Shown: piece by piece, positions 53,101-63,037 of the stretch
Layout of the letters: each line of letters opens with the position of its first letter
Numbering within the stretch: position 1 is the first letter of the stretch
Source of the DNA: Sipunculus nudus
Lineage: Eukaryota; Annelida; Sipuncula; Golfingiida; Sipunculidae
Length of the DNA stretch: 64,000 bases
Direction of reading: 5' to 3'
NCBI GenBank assembly: GCA_026874595.1
Contig: CM049308.1
Location: 15,250,001-15,314,000, forward strand
Made by a program: the position numbers and the translations under genes
The notes under the pieces: generated by a model
The model's input: the letters and a program-made list of their open reading frames with translations, nothing else
Databases searched by the model: none
Told to the model about the DNA's origin: nothing

Positions 53101-56100
53101 ATCTGGTGTTCTTTTTATATGAAACAATGCATCTCTGTGGGGAAATAAAACTGAAAGTGGTATGACTGAATTTCAGATTTCAGATTTACCTGTATTATCA
53201 GAATAAATCTTGATGGGGCTGAGTTGTGTTATGGTTAAGGAGAAGGAATTGTGACAGAGATTTGTCGGTTCACCTGCCATTCAAAATTTTTACTGAGATA
53301 AAACCCCTGGCAATGGCCTTTTCCACAAGGGCGTACCCTCTACAGGAGTGAGGTGACTGTGAACAGTTGCTTGTAATGAAAGAAAATACTGGATCATGAG
53401 TGAAATTTTGTATCTAATACTTATAAAAGGAATTTGCTTTACCTCTGTTCTCTGAAACCACACTGTGTATGACACTGTGCCATACCTCATTTAAAGGTTA
53501 TTATTCCCATAGTGACATGGCTGCTATGACAATCAATAATTAAACATGTTCACAAAGTTTTTAGTGATTTTCCCTGCTTTCCACATTGCGGGGAGAGTAC
53601 CATGTAACGAAAGCAGCCAAACTTCCTTCGGCAAAGACCGGAATGTGACCTTTTTTGTTATTCACAACTTTCCCTCAAGCATGGGATTAAGCGGATTAAA
53701 TTAAGGTATATGGTGCATGTGAAAACCCTACTCTCTTGCAGTGAGGGATTTAAGCATATTTGGCTCTGACCCACTTGCGTGGTCGGTTATCTTGAAAAAC
53801 ACGACTCTCACTTTATGAAAAGGAGGGGTTCACCCAAGGGGGATAAATAACTAAACCTAATAAAAGGTCTAAATTTCTGGAACAGGGGTGATGATAGGTG
53901 GAGGCGGGGTTTACAGGCCTCAAAATTGGTCTGATACGATTATAAATCTGTTGCAACTTCATTTGGGTGCGCTTCTGCTACTAACGAGGTATGCATGTTT
54001 CCATATCTTTCTTCAGGAATAGTTTCCTTGTCTTAAAACGTACATTTAATTTATTGTTCATGTCTTCCTCACATAACTTATTCTTTATATGTCCACCAAT
54101 CGTAACTAGTCAAAGATAATCGAAAATGTGAATGTCCCCGCGCCCCATTCCGGTTCGCAAATGTAAACATTACTCACCATGTCTTCAAGGTAAACATACT
54201 GTTGTATGAATTTCTTACCAGGAGCACAGCGCCACAAAATAAATTTTTTAAAAAATTGTACATATCTTATTGAGACAGTATCCCACTGAAAATCTAATTT
54301 TTTAAAAACTTTTAGAATAAAAAAAAGAGCCAACATTCCTTATCTTATTTAATTCATCTCCCCAACCCCGGTAAAAAGCCCGGTATAAAGGGTTTACAAG
54401 CTAGTTGTTAATATGTGCTTTTGCATGTATGTTATAAACAAGTGACCCATGGGTCATGACGCTCAGCTGACTGGGAACAGATTCACAAAAGGAAATTTTA
54501 TCATCAGAATGGTAGATACCCATTCAACTGAAGTATCAAACAGATTAACCAACAGGCCAAGATTTAGTCTGTATTTATATATCTGAAAAATAGAGAAAAA
54601 ATGTGTAAACTTTAAAAACTAGAATACGGGTAGCCGACAAGTGACTACATGTATCTGCCAAAATCAGAGTGAAGTGAGGCATGGATTGAGTGGCAAGGGG
54701 AAACAGAGTGAGGTATGTTGCATATTAGCATGGATGTCTGCAGCCTAAATGTGTATGTAGGTTGTGCAACCTACCACAGATCCAGAAAGCTGTCCAAGTT
54801 GTATAAATATGCAAAATTTTAGGCAGAAAAGTCAAACCACTACATGGATATGAGTGATTTTAGCCCACGGCAGACAAACAGACAGACTCTGTGCAAAAAT
54901 GGTTGCAGTTTTGTGTATGATAAAGACCTATGTGAGATCTAAACACAAGCACAATTTTGGCCCAATCGGTCAAATGATTCCTGAGATATTAGCTTGGATG
55001 TGTGCAGAGTTAACTAGAATGTAGGTGGCGCCACCTGTCATAAAATCAAGAAAGCTATCCAGGATGTATAAACCTGCAAAATTTTAGGCAGTTATGTCAA
55101 ACCACTACAGAGAAATGAGTGATTTTAGGCCACGGCAGACCAACAGACAGACGCTGTGCAAAATGTGCAAAAATGGTTGCAGGTGGCCCCTCCAATTTTG
55201 TGTATGATAAAGACCTATGTGAGATCTATACACATGCAAAATTTTGGCCCAAACGTTCAAATGGTTCCCGAGATATGAGCTTGGATGTCTGCAGCATAAT
55301 CTAGAATAAAGGTGGTGCCACCTGTCATAAAATCAAGAAAGCTATCCAGGATGTATAAAACTGCAAAATTTTAGGCAGATATGTCAAACCACTGCCAAGA
55401 TGTGAGTGACTTTATTGCACGGGAGACAAACAGACAGACACTGTGCAAAAATGGTTGCAGGTGGTGCCACCAGTTTTGTGTATGATAAAGAGCTATGTTA
55501 GATCTATACACATGCAAAATTTTGGCCCGATCGGTCAAACGGTTCCTGAGATATGAGCTTGGATGTCATCAGCGTGAACGTGAATGTAGGTGGTGCCACC
55601 TGTCATAAAATCAAGAAAGCTATCCAGGATGTAAAAAACTGCAAAATTTTAGGCAGATATGTCAAACCACTGCCGAGATATGAGTGACATTATCCCACGG
55701 CAGACAAACAGACAGACGCTGTGCAAAAATGGTTGCAGGTGGCGCCACTAGTTTAGCGTATGATAAAGAGCTATGTTAGATCTATACACATGCAAAATTT
55801 TGGCCCAATCGGTCAGACGGTTCCCGAAATATGAGCTTGGATGTCATCAGCCTGAATGAGAATGTAGGTGGCGCCACCTGTCATAAAATCAAGAAAGCTA
55901 TCCAGGATGTACACGCATGCCAAATTTCATGCAGAGATATGAGTGATTTTAACCAAAGGCAGATGAACAGATGGACACTGTGCAAACATGGTTACAGGTG
56001 GCGCCACCATTTTTTGTGTATGTTATAGAGCTATCCAAGGGCTACATTAGTATAAATTTTATTTCCTGATCAGTCAAACGGTTCCCGAGATATGAGCTTG

Positions 56101-59100
56101 GAAAGCTCATAAAATCAAGTCCCAGAGGAGCTCTCCGGAAATGAACACGGCAACGACGGAGGAACCCGGTCAAAAATATTTATCCAAAAAAATTCGTTTT
56201 TGGCTGGTACAAAAATACAGGTGGCTCCACCTGTCTGCAGAAACTAATAAAAACACTTACAAACATCAATATCCATGCAAAGAATCATGGTGATCTCCCC
56301 ATTAGTTGTTCAGATACTTCAGCTTTTGTATCAAATTGTCCATTATTCTGAGGGATACTTCGGAGTCCTATAACTTGAAGGATATGGGCAACAGAGACCT
56401 AATTTTAAGTTTCCACAGGCACTTTTCATGGGCCTTCTTGCATGACAAGAATGAAGATTCTAGGTCCAGTTGTTGCGATTTGTACCCTGTTGACAGATAA
56501 CCACATCTTTAAAGGTATCAAAAAAAGAGAAAAAAAATCGTAAAAATTTGAAAAAAAATAGAGGTGGCACATCCAGTCTGCAGAAACTGATGGAACAGGT
56601 CATGATCAATATGTATGCCGAAAATCATGACCATCAGTGTTGTAGTTATTGAGATACTGCAGTTTTTGTATCAAATTTTCTATTATTCTGGGGGGTAATT
56701 TGGAGCCATACAGCTTAAAGAACATGGGTAACAGAGACCTAATTTTAGGTTTCCATGGAGACTTTTCATGGGTCTCCCTGTGTGTCAAGAATAAAGATTC
56801 TAGGTCCAGTTTTAATGATTTGTGCCCTGTTAACAGATGTTCATAACTTTAAAGGTCTCAAAAATAGAGAAAAAATTTGTAAAAAAACCCGAACAAATAC
56901 AGGTGGTGCCACCAGTCTGCAGAAACTGATGAAACACTCCATGATCAATATCCATGAAAACAATTATGGTGATCTTTGCATTAGTTGTTCAGATACTTCA
57001 GCTTTTGTATCAAATTTTCCATTATTCTGAGCTGTACTTTGGAGTGCCATAGCTCAAAGGATATGGGTAACAGAGACCTAATTTCAGGTGTCCATGGAGA
57101 CTTATCATGGGTCTCCCTGTGTGTCAACAATGAAGATTCTAGGTCCAGTCCTTACAATTTGTACCCTGTTGACAGATAACTACATCCTGAAAGGTCTCGA
57201 AAATAGAGAAAAAAAAATTGTGAAAATTTGAAAAAATACAGGTGGCACCACCAGTCTGCAGGTACTGATGAAACACATCTTGATCAATATGTATGCCAAA
57301 AATCATGACCATCAGTGTTGTAGTTATTGAGATGTTGCAGTTTTCCATTATTCTGGGGGGTTATTGGGAGCCCCCCATAGCTCAAAGGATATGGGTAACA
57401 GAGACCTTATTTCAGGTTTCCATGGAGACTTTTTATGGACCTCTCAGTGTGTCAAGAATGAAGATTCTAGGTCCAGTCTTTATGATTTGTGCCCTGTTAA
57501 CAGCTGTTCACATTTTTAAATTCGTAAAAAATCGAAAAATTCAGGTGGCGCCACCAGTCTGCAGGAAGTGATGGAACATCTCATGATCAATACGTATGCC
57601 AAAAATCATGACCATCAGTCAAGTAGTTAATAAGATATTGAAGTTTTTGTATGAAATTTTTGACTTTTCTGGGGGGTACTTTGGGGCCCCATAGCTCAAA
57701 GGATATGGGTAACAGTGATCTAATTTATGGTTTCCACGGAGACTTTTAATAGGTTTCTCAGTGTGTCGAGAATGAAGATTCTAGGTCCAGCGGTTACGAT
57801 TTGTGCCACATTAACAGATGACAGCATCTTTAAACGTCTCAAAAATAGAGGAAAAAATTGTTTAAAAAATCGAAAAATACAGGTGGCGCCACCAGTCTGC
57901 AGGAACTTATGGAACATCTCATGATCAATAAGTATGCCAAAAATCATGACCATCAGTGTTGTAGTTATTGATATATTGAAGTTTTTGTATGAAATTTTTT
58001 ACTATTCTGGGGGGTACTTTGGGGCCCCATAGCTCAAAGGATATGGGTAACGAGACCTAATTTCTTGTTTCCAAGGAGATTTTTCATGGACCTCTCAGTG
58101 TATCAAGAATTAAGATTCTAGGTCAAGGCTTTACGATTTGTGCCTTGTTAACAGATGTTCACATTTTTAAAGGTCTCAAAAATAGAGAAAAAAATTTGTA
58201 AAAAATCGAAAAATACAGGTGGCGCCACCAGTCTGCAGGAAGTGATGGAACATCTCATGATCAATATGTATGCCAAAAATCATGACCATCAGTCAAGTAG
58301 TTAATGAGATATTGAAGTTTTTGTATGAAATTTTTGACTTTTCTGGGGGGTACTTTGGGGCCCCATAGCTCGGAGGATATGGGTAACAGAGACCTAATTT
58401 CTGGTTTCCAAGGAGATTTTTCATGGACCTCTCAGAATCCCAAGTTACAAGGTTCTAGGTTCAGCGGTTACGATTTGTGCCTGGTTAACGGACAGACAGA
58501 CGGACGACGGACAAAGAGTGATAGCTATAGCTCAGATGACTTTCAGTCAGCTGAGCTAAAAACAGGAAGCACACTTCTCATAAAAATAAGACAAAGGAAA
58601 GTCAGATTGACAGATAGCCATGAAAACACAAATCAACAGGCCTTTATCTTGGGCTGATAAGACTAACTTGAGTAATAATACATGCCATATGGGGGAATGT
58701 ACTGCAGTGTTGATCCTTCCTGATTGCAACAGCTCTTGCACATAGCCAAGAATTAGACCATCAAGTACTGGTGTCTCAGTGAAATCAAACAATATGAGCC
58801 TGTGTCCCATTTTGAAATTAGCCAGATGCACAGTGTGATGCAATGCTCGCATTGGTTTGATTAGAATTCTTTGCTCTGAGCACACCCAGGTGTTCAGACC
58901 CAGGGAACCTTGCTTTACAAAGCAGGAAAAGAGATATGGGATGACTGCATTGTATAACAGCTGTGTGAGGAGGGGTTATAAGATGATTTATATAGAGGTA
59001 TATAAGATGACTTACCTCATACATTGATCTGTCTTTATACGTGTTTGACACTCTGGACCTGAAATAAAAGAAAGAGATTTAAAATAAAGAATATGATCAG

Positions 59101-62100
59101 GTGTATGGCAGGATTTGCACTAGGTTTTACAACATTCAGCATAACATATAAAAAAGATTTGTGATAGCAATGATGTATTAGGAAGAAAATACCGTAAAGA
59201 AAAAAATGCATGTAAATTTAGGTAGAGTCCATAAAGATGAAACAAAGTTATATCAAGACAATCCTTCAATTTTATATATTTATGAAACATCTGATAAAAG
59301 AAGGTTATAAATTTTAAATTTTTTTGATGAAGTTACAGTTCAGTTTACTATAACTAGTCTGATATTTTCCAATGAATATTTCAGAAAATTAATATAAGGA
59401 AGCTTAAATCTGAGAAAAAAGTATTTAATCAAAATAAAATTACTTCAGTATAAAGAAAGTGGACAAAAACCCTCATAATTTCAAATATGTTTATGGCATA
59501 TATGTTAGGTTTACATTATAACATGTAAATATCCAGGTTTTCTATCTGTTTTGTAAGTATCTTATCACTGTGAGAATGAAAAATATTTTTCCTGTATCAG
59601 ATGATAATGATATACAGGAAACCTCTTCTTATGGGTACTGTTCTATCAAAGACACCTCTAAATTTAAGACAGTTAAGGCAGCTAGACACAATTTTTTTTT
59701 ATTTTTATTTTTTATTATTTTTTTGGCAGAGGTAACCACTTCCGCTCTCTTAACCTAAGCTTAGTAATTGTACGTCTGCAGAACTCCATTTCAGTTTGGG
59801 ACTGTTGATAGGGCAGTAGCACCTGGTATTTTATATTCTGGTGTCACCAAGGCCCAGTGACTACCACACCTGTAGGTCCTGGGTGTGTAAACATCCTTAT
59901 GTCTGGGACATAACACAAGGAGCCCCCAGTAGACAAATCTGTGAGTGAAATTAGTCTGTGGGGCACAGCCTTCCCATTAAGCCTGCAGGGTGCTCAGCCT
60001 GGGTGGGGACTGACATTAAAAATCTTACCAATCTTTAATCTTAAATTTTAACTCATGTTCTTCCAGCTTTTAATCCTATGCTCAACCCCTACACCACAAA
60101 CACTGGTCACATTATAAGCATCCTCTCAGATACAAATATCTCTCTAGAAAACTCAGGTACTGCCAATGTATATTACTGTGACATTCAACTGTATATCAAG
60201 TATACTATGATTGGTGTAAGAAAGGCAAGGATTCAGTCAAAACTCAGTCTGACTGTGACTTCCCCCACAGTGCAAGAAGGGCTAAACACTTAATTTAAAA
60301 TCTGGAAGAATGAGATTCCTTTACAAATGAACATGCAATTTCCTGGGTATTAGATAATATCAGAAAAGCACTGTGCTGAATGCTGACCCAATTGGAACTG
60401 AGTGCAAGGAGGTGACATTTGCAGTGGTATTACCTTACAGATATTGAAATCAAGATTTATGTTATTACAACAATTCTCAGAGCGATTAGTGCCTTAATTA
60501 GTGCTTTCTTAGTACTCAGAGTATCATTTAACAAGAATATTTTTCATGAAAGCTCTATATTGCACTCAAGTACATTTGATCATATTGCCTTCAAAATGGG
60601 AATTCTGTGAGTGCATAACTGATTATGTTTGTGGGAAATTCTGAATGACCAATATTGTCAGATCAGATATATTTTTATCTCAGCTTTTAATCTTCATGAA
60701 ATATCCATATCTCTGGTGAACATGTAATTTTCAGTATGCACCCAGGTCATGTCTCTGTATGGACCTAATTTCATGAATAGCCTGGCTCATGACTGTGTTT
60801 GTTCCTTGGACTTATTGGCAGAGATATATCACATGCTAATGTCCTAATTATAGGATTTTATTAAAAGCCCTCCTACCAGCAAAGGACACCAGAGAATAAA
60901 ATGATCTTTGCTCAAAAGTGGCATTAGATTTTAGTAACACAAATTTTGCATTTATGTTATTTCATGGATCAGGTTTTAAAACTAGTTCTGAAATTAAAAT
61001 TAATGAATAAACAAGTTTTACAATACATAAAATATACAAGCTCTACAGTATATAAATTTCCTTATATTGATGGCTTAAGATCAACTTTTACTGTGATAAT
61101 ATAAACATCCAAAAATTATGTGTTTTGGTCATTTAAGTAAATTTCAAATTTTCAAAGGTTAAACATAAATCAAACATTTACATAAAAAGTACCATAAAGA
61201 CTCATGTGCCATCCCAAAGGGCAGGGCTTTACCAATACAAGACCTTCCTAGAACCCTGACATTTCTGTAGAGCACTTATGATAATTGCATAATAATGTTA
61301 AAAGAAACAAATCAAAGGATCATTGTTTAATCAGTGTACCCTCAAACATATTTAGCCAACTGCAAGTTGAAAATCAACATGCCTAAATAATTGGAAAATT
61401 TGTCTGAAAAAAAAACAGTGAACCATGGGACATGATACTGAGCAGACTAAATTAAAGTTTTCTCTGCTGATCAAAGGTATATTATCTCATAAATTTGTAA
61501 AAATCTGTTCCTATTGTTTGAATTATCATGCCGAAAGACATATAAATAAACATGCAACACATATCCCATATAGTACACAAACAAGCATAAAATTGGGTGA
61601 GCCTGGCATGACATATCAGTATATGAATTGATGCATGAGGTTCCATACAATTATCGATGGCTGAGACAAGAATAAATATAATTATCATTTCCCAAAAGCC
61701 AGCCCTAATTTTACTATATGATTAACTTGAGCTGATATTTCAATACTGAAAATTCTCTGAATAGCTAGTCCCAATTCAATCAATAATAAATTATTACGTC
61801 TGGGCTAATGACTGATATTATAATTTAGTTTGTACCTTCCACAGTGCATGTGATGTGCCGTGTCCATTCCCAGTCCAAGAACCATGATACCATACGCCTG
61901 ACCAAGCTGCTTCTGGGCCACTTCTAACATAGCACATAAATCTTCATAGTGCTTGATCTCTCGCAAACTCGGCTCTCTGGTGAAGCATGATATAGAAAGA
62001 CATTCATTACATCATACAGGAATAAACAGGATTATACTTAAAGTAGAACTTATATCATACAGGATATATATGAAATGTACCTGAAAGATCAATGATATGG

Positions 62101-63037
62101 AGAGGATATGGAGTAAAAACAAGACTGTCAAAAATCGCCCTCTATTTAGAGGTGCCCACTTTATGGAGATGCCCACTAGGAGAGGTTCCACTGTTTTATC
62201 AATAATATTAGAAATATCTGGGAGAAAAAACACTATGCACAAGATATACCTGCACATTATCATGTTAAATAATTGGACAAACTACCATGAAGAAATAAAT
62301 ATAGGTAAAAAACATATATGACATGGGAGTATTAAGTGCAACTAAGACATATCTGGTAGAGCATTTTACTGTATGATTTTTCCCACAGATAAAATAGAAC
62401 AACATAGCAATTTTAGTTTTAAATCATCAAATGGCCATGAGGTCTTTCTGAATTGGGAATTATTGATATCACTAAGCCAAAACGTATACTGCCAGTCTAT
62501 TACTTATTGGTTAAATATGATAATCAGGGAACTATAACAATCACAGTGGCTACTGTAATTTCCCCTTATGCAGATTGACATTAAACACCTTAGCCCATCA
62601 AGATGACTTAACCAAGTGCCAGTCCAGATGTGGGCTGTTGGGCCCAAGTTTGAATCAGTCAGGTTCGAGTAGAATTAGTGAAATTTTTGCACTTTGCCCC
62701 AGGACAGCCTACTTTACCATAGGAATACCTTATTAAATGGAGTAAGGCTTCACTTACAGTAAAGGGGGTGTCAGCCTTGATATTTTAAAATACATAAGCC
62801 ACAAATATTTACCTCATAAAAGATCTGTTTCTCTTAATTTTTTACATGTAATTCATTAATAACTGATAAATCACCCATACACATTAAATGTCATGTTTCG
62901 AGTCCCTTTTATAAGAATTCTGACTCCAGCAGACTCACATGTTCATGGGGTTAGGCTTCATCTCTTGGGCTCTCTTTTTGAAGAAAGCCTCAAAGAAACA
63001 CAACAGGTTCATTAGGAATTCATCAAACTGTTCTGTG
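38031..63037 (-). CDS. PPP1R36: PPP1R36-like protein phosphatase 1 regulatory subunit (12 exons, 5' end outside window)
   Basis: Spliced by hand from twelve minus-strand exons: 62939-63037, 61836-61976, 59016-59058, 51278-51360, 50271-50329, 48681-48783, 45007-45036, 44031-44120, 43603-43680, 42618-42734, 40948-40991 and 38031-38104. All junctions are GT/AG and all phases agree, leaving 319 codons plus stop. The N-terminal half of the product is a helical domain with segments such as GIMVLGLGMDTAHHMHCGR, LYSFCTFVVWIAFKRK and RMLRSDTFNPAIRVKH, which I recognise as the Pfam protein phosphatase 1 inhibitor (PPP1R36) domain. The C-terminal half is polar: a Glu/Lys linker, a conserved-looking SPALVSILPSPKEEAHWLF patch, then an acidic Glu/Asp/Lys tail ending in SDED. 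The human protein is about 420 residues, so roughly 100 N-terminal residues are missing to the right. The family binds PP1 catalytic subunits and is reported mainly from testis. No clear RVxF docking motif is visible in this part. Family assignment is by recognition, not a search. Confidence 0.85.
38581..39062. repeat. Element bounded by degenerate GGACTTGGACTC hexamer repeats
   Basis: Blocks of GACTTG/GACTCG/AGACTT hexamers at 38581-38700 and 38925-39062 flank a plain AT-rich core. Several units are identical (GGACTTGGACTTGAGG, GGACTCGGACTTGGACTC). It lies in the last intron of the PPP1R36-like gene. Confidence 0.6.
39385..39865. repeat. 126-bp tandem array, four copies (family of the 55-kb satellite)
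   Basis: The phrase GGTGGCGCCACCAGTCTTG with variants recurs at about 39391, 39518, 39645 and 39770. Each unit also contains ATCCAAGATGTATGGACATG, ATTTCAGGCTGATATGTCAA and CTGTGCAAAAAT. These are the same ordered words as the larger array at 54.6-56.1 kb. A single related stretch lies at 40696-40815. The small open frame at 39756-39944 overlaps it. Confidence 0.85.
40837..40850. repeat. Poly-G run
   Basis: About 14 consecutive G, directly after the single GGTGGCGCCAC-type repeat unit (40696-40815). Confidence 0.9.
40948..40991 (-). CDS. PPP1R36: PPP1R36-like exon k (44 nt, Gly-rich)
   Basis: Acceptor TGTTTACAG, donor CG/GTAAGA. Encodes SGGVGTPHGKGQPS with split glycine codons on both sides. 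Supported by two good splice sites and continuous phase. Confidence 0.72.
41733..42195 (+). mobile_element. MITE-like family 1, copy 4
   Basis: Full-length copy. Start AAGCTGCCCATCCACCTACC and the reverse complement of its end share CACCT-TCTGACC terminal inverted repeat words. By eye about three quarters identical to copy 5 in direct orientation 700 bp away. Confidence 0.8.
42198..42600 (+). mobile_element. SINE family 2, plus-strand copy
   Basis: The tRNA-like head TGGCTCAAGAGGTCCAGAGG-TAGAGCAC has a decayed B box. The body words GGCTTAATGGGAAGACTGTG, AGTAGTCACTGGGCCTGG, TTCTGCAGATGTAC and GGTTACCTCT end in an A-rich tail. All occur in the same order, inverted, at 59691-60105. The open frame 42331-42549 is inside it. 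The tail stops about 17 bp from the donor of the acidic exon. Confidence 0.75.
42618..42734 (-). CDS. PPP1R36: PPP1R36-like exon j (acidic)
   Basis: Acceptor CCTTGACAG, donor GG/GTCAGT, 117 nt. Encodes VGIIGEPIDKYNPQTLTRKA and then an E/D/K-rich run. If the donor were not used, the frame would end at a TAA 12 bases further on, a plausible alternative C-terminus. A SINE tail lies about 20 bp from the donor. Confidence 0.74.
42892..43358 (+). mobile_element. MITE-like family 1, copy 5
   Basis: Start AAAAGGTGTCCATTCACCTACC. Its end TAAAGGTCAGATAGGTGATT, read in reverse, repeats the start as an imperfect ~30-bp terminal inverted repeat. Internal words GATGCCCTTGTTGAATTTG and GATATAAACAAAACAAGC match copy 4. 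No open frame of its own, so it is non-autonomous. Confidence 0.8.
43603..43680 (-). CDS. PPP1R36: PPP1R36-like exon i
   Basis: Acceptor TTTCCAG, donor CA/GTAAGT, 78 nt. Encodes SLATIGREPEDGATEGHFYP then GTIKM. A MITE-like copy ends about 245 bp away at 43358. Confidence 0.78.
44031..44120 (-). CDS. PPP1R36: PPP1R36-like exon h
   Basis: Acceptor TTTACAG, donor AAA/GTGAGT, 90 nt. Encodes QRSPALVSILPSPKEEAHW and LFKRTRPLSP. The SP-x-LP-SP-EE pattern looks conserved and may be a phosphatase-binding or regulatory segment (inference). Confidence 0.83.
45007..45036 (-). CDS. PPP1R36: PPP1R36-like microexon g (30 nt)
   Basis: Acceptor TTTTTCTGACAG and donor CAA/GTAAGT bracket exactly 30 nt. It adds EKRPAIKSII in frame. 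Its length is divisible by three and it enters and leaves in the same phase, so it could be skipped without breaking the frame. Confidence 0.75.
46699..47600 (-). pseudogene. Decayed non-LTR retrotransposon (LINE) 3' end, reverse transcriptase C-terminus
   Basis: On the minus strand the region encodes ARLIFNVDRFTPSKPLLL, SLHWLPVSFRIKFK, a frameshift and a stop, then MLRVRHNTYSLRSKAHGSF, APRTSRKTFGDQSFYACAP and KLWNQLPINLRL. The LHWLPV and FGDQSF--A-P-LWN-LP patterns are typical of the end of LINE ORF2 in CR1/L2-type elements. Beyond 47350 it is heavily broken. The 3' tail has repeated AAATGTAAATAT units near 46700-46725. Not functional. Confidence 0.8.
47880..48600. repeat. Two diverged copies of a TACAGGCCACAATT repeat
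   Basis: Blocks at about 47880-48130 and 48345-48600 share CTACAGGCCACAATT, AGTTGATNGATAAnCAAAA, CAAAGGTCACGGTCACC / CAAAGTCAAGGTCATC and a TCTGTCTGTCTG run. Probably an old tandem or dispersed repeat, without coding. Confidence 0.55.
48681..48783 (-). CDS. PPP1R36: PPP1R36-like exon f (Glu/Lys-rich linker)
   Basis: Acceptor AAACAG, donor GGA/GTAAGT. Encodes a low-complexity charged linker (ENAEETKSSKDGEKTEEQ, then KPQEKPTSSAGPRKVQ). Another frame here is also open, but only this one joins both neighbours. Confidence 0.8.
50271..50329 (-). CDS. PPP1R36: PPP1R36-like exon e (59 nt)
   Basis: Acceptor TTTCAG, donor ACAG/GTAAGA. Encodes MLRSDTFNPAIRVKHAPDTG, the end of the recognisable domain. 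The terminal G is the first base of the next exon's first codon. Confidence 0.86.
50735..51010. other. GC-rich island in an intron, probable old repeat
   Basis: About 280 bp markedly richer in GC than its flanks, with phrases such as TCCCCTGGCCCTGGCGATTC and CTGCCCTCTGTGGCAGGCAG (the latter a hairpin). Open on both strands without recognisable products. It lies between exons d and e but shows no splice sites in frame. Confidence 0.35.
51278..51360 (-). CDS. PPP1R36: PPP1R36-like exon d
   Basis: Acceptor GTTTCAG, donor AG/GTAGGC. Encodes TLYSFCTFVVWIAFKRKEYD, then IVKKELGR across the junction. Phase 0 at the start matches the end of exon c. Confidence 0.86.
52500..52806 (-). mobile_element. 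MITE-like family 1, copy 6 (partial)
   Basis: On the minus strand it begins AAAGCCAGCTATTCAACTGC, then GAATTTATGTGATTTCTGGC, TGTTGACAAACA, ACATGTAACCTAAG and ends in the middle of the family sequence. A (TA)n run at 52808-52826 abuts its start. Confidence 0.75.
54640..56160. repeat. Composite satellite A: ~260-287-bp units made of two related halves
   Basis: The marker CAGACAAACAGACAGACGCT recurs at 54871, 55136, 55423, 55701 and 55960. Each unit has two half-units that both start GGTGGCGCCACC and share ATCCAGGATGTATA / ATGTGAGATCTATA, GCAAAATTTTNGGC, GTCAAACN and GAGATATGAG in order. One half adds TCATAAAATCAAGAAAGC, the other TGTGTATGATAAAGAC. Copies are mostly over 85% alike by eye. Open frames inside are artefacts. 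Confidence 0.88.
56217..58520. repeat. Satellite B: ~330-345-bp units, seven copies
   Basis: Units start at the phrase ACAGGTGGCGCCACCAGTCT (variants) near 56217, 56563, 56908, 57237, 57541, 57879 and 58215. Each contains AAATCATGACCATCAGTG, TATTCTGGGGGGTACTTTGG, TAGCTCAAAGGATATGGGTA, ATGAAGATTCTAGGTCCAG and TCAAAAATAGAG in order. The last unit ends in ACGGACAGACAGACGGACG, then GAGTGATAGCTATAGCTCAG and a small TTCAGTCAGCTGAGC hairpin. It shares its GGTGGCGCCACC start with satellite A. Confidence 0.88.
59016..59058 (-). CDS. PPP1R36: PPP1R36-like exon c (43 nt)
   Basis: Acceptor TTTCAG, donor GAG/GTAAGT. Encodes SRVSNTYKDRSMYE with the split serine/arginine codon supplied by exon b. It is followed by an intron of about 7.7 kb that contains the composite satellite. 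Confidence 0.85.
59691..60105 (-). mobile_element. SINE family 2, minus-strand copy
   Basis: On the minus strand a tRNA-like head (TGGTGTAGGGGTTGAGCATA, decayed B box CATGAGTTAAAATTT) is followed by GGCTTAATGGGAAGGCTGTG, GGTGTGGTAGTCACTGGGCC, GGAGTTCTGCAGACGTAC and GGTTACCTCTGCC. The A-rich tail shows as the T-rich run 59691-59725 on plus. The frame 60078-60293 partly overlaps its head and is not a gene. Confidence 0.78.
60106..61835. other. Intron between PPP1R36-like exons b and c, nothing else recognised
   Basis: Unique AT-rich sequence. Open frames at 60419-60610, 61425-61631 and 61482-61688 lack support. Confidence 0.4.
61836..61976 (-). CDS. PPP1R36: PPP1R36-like exon b (core domain)
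   Basis: Acceptor CTTCACCAG, donor AG/GTACAA. This is the most recognisable exon: EPSLREIKHYEDL leads into GIMVLGLGMDTAHHMHCGR. The GTACAA donor is weaker than the others in the gene, but the frame and the match to the family support it. Confidence 0.88.
62939..63037 (-). CDS. PPP1R36: PPP1R36-like exon a (first exon in window)
   Basis: Acceptor GTTGTAG before 63037 and donor AT/GTGAGT after 62939. Reads TEQFDEFLMNLLCFFEAFFK and onward to NPMNI across the next junction. It starts with one base of a split codon, so at least one coding exon lies further right. Confidence 0.85.

Noticed and set aside
56306-58657. Many 60-110-codon frames in the satellite B region
   Set aside because: They repeat the same peptides with each satellite unit and shift frame between units.
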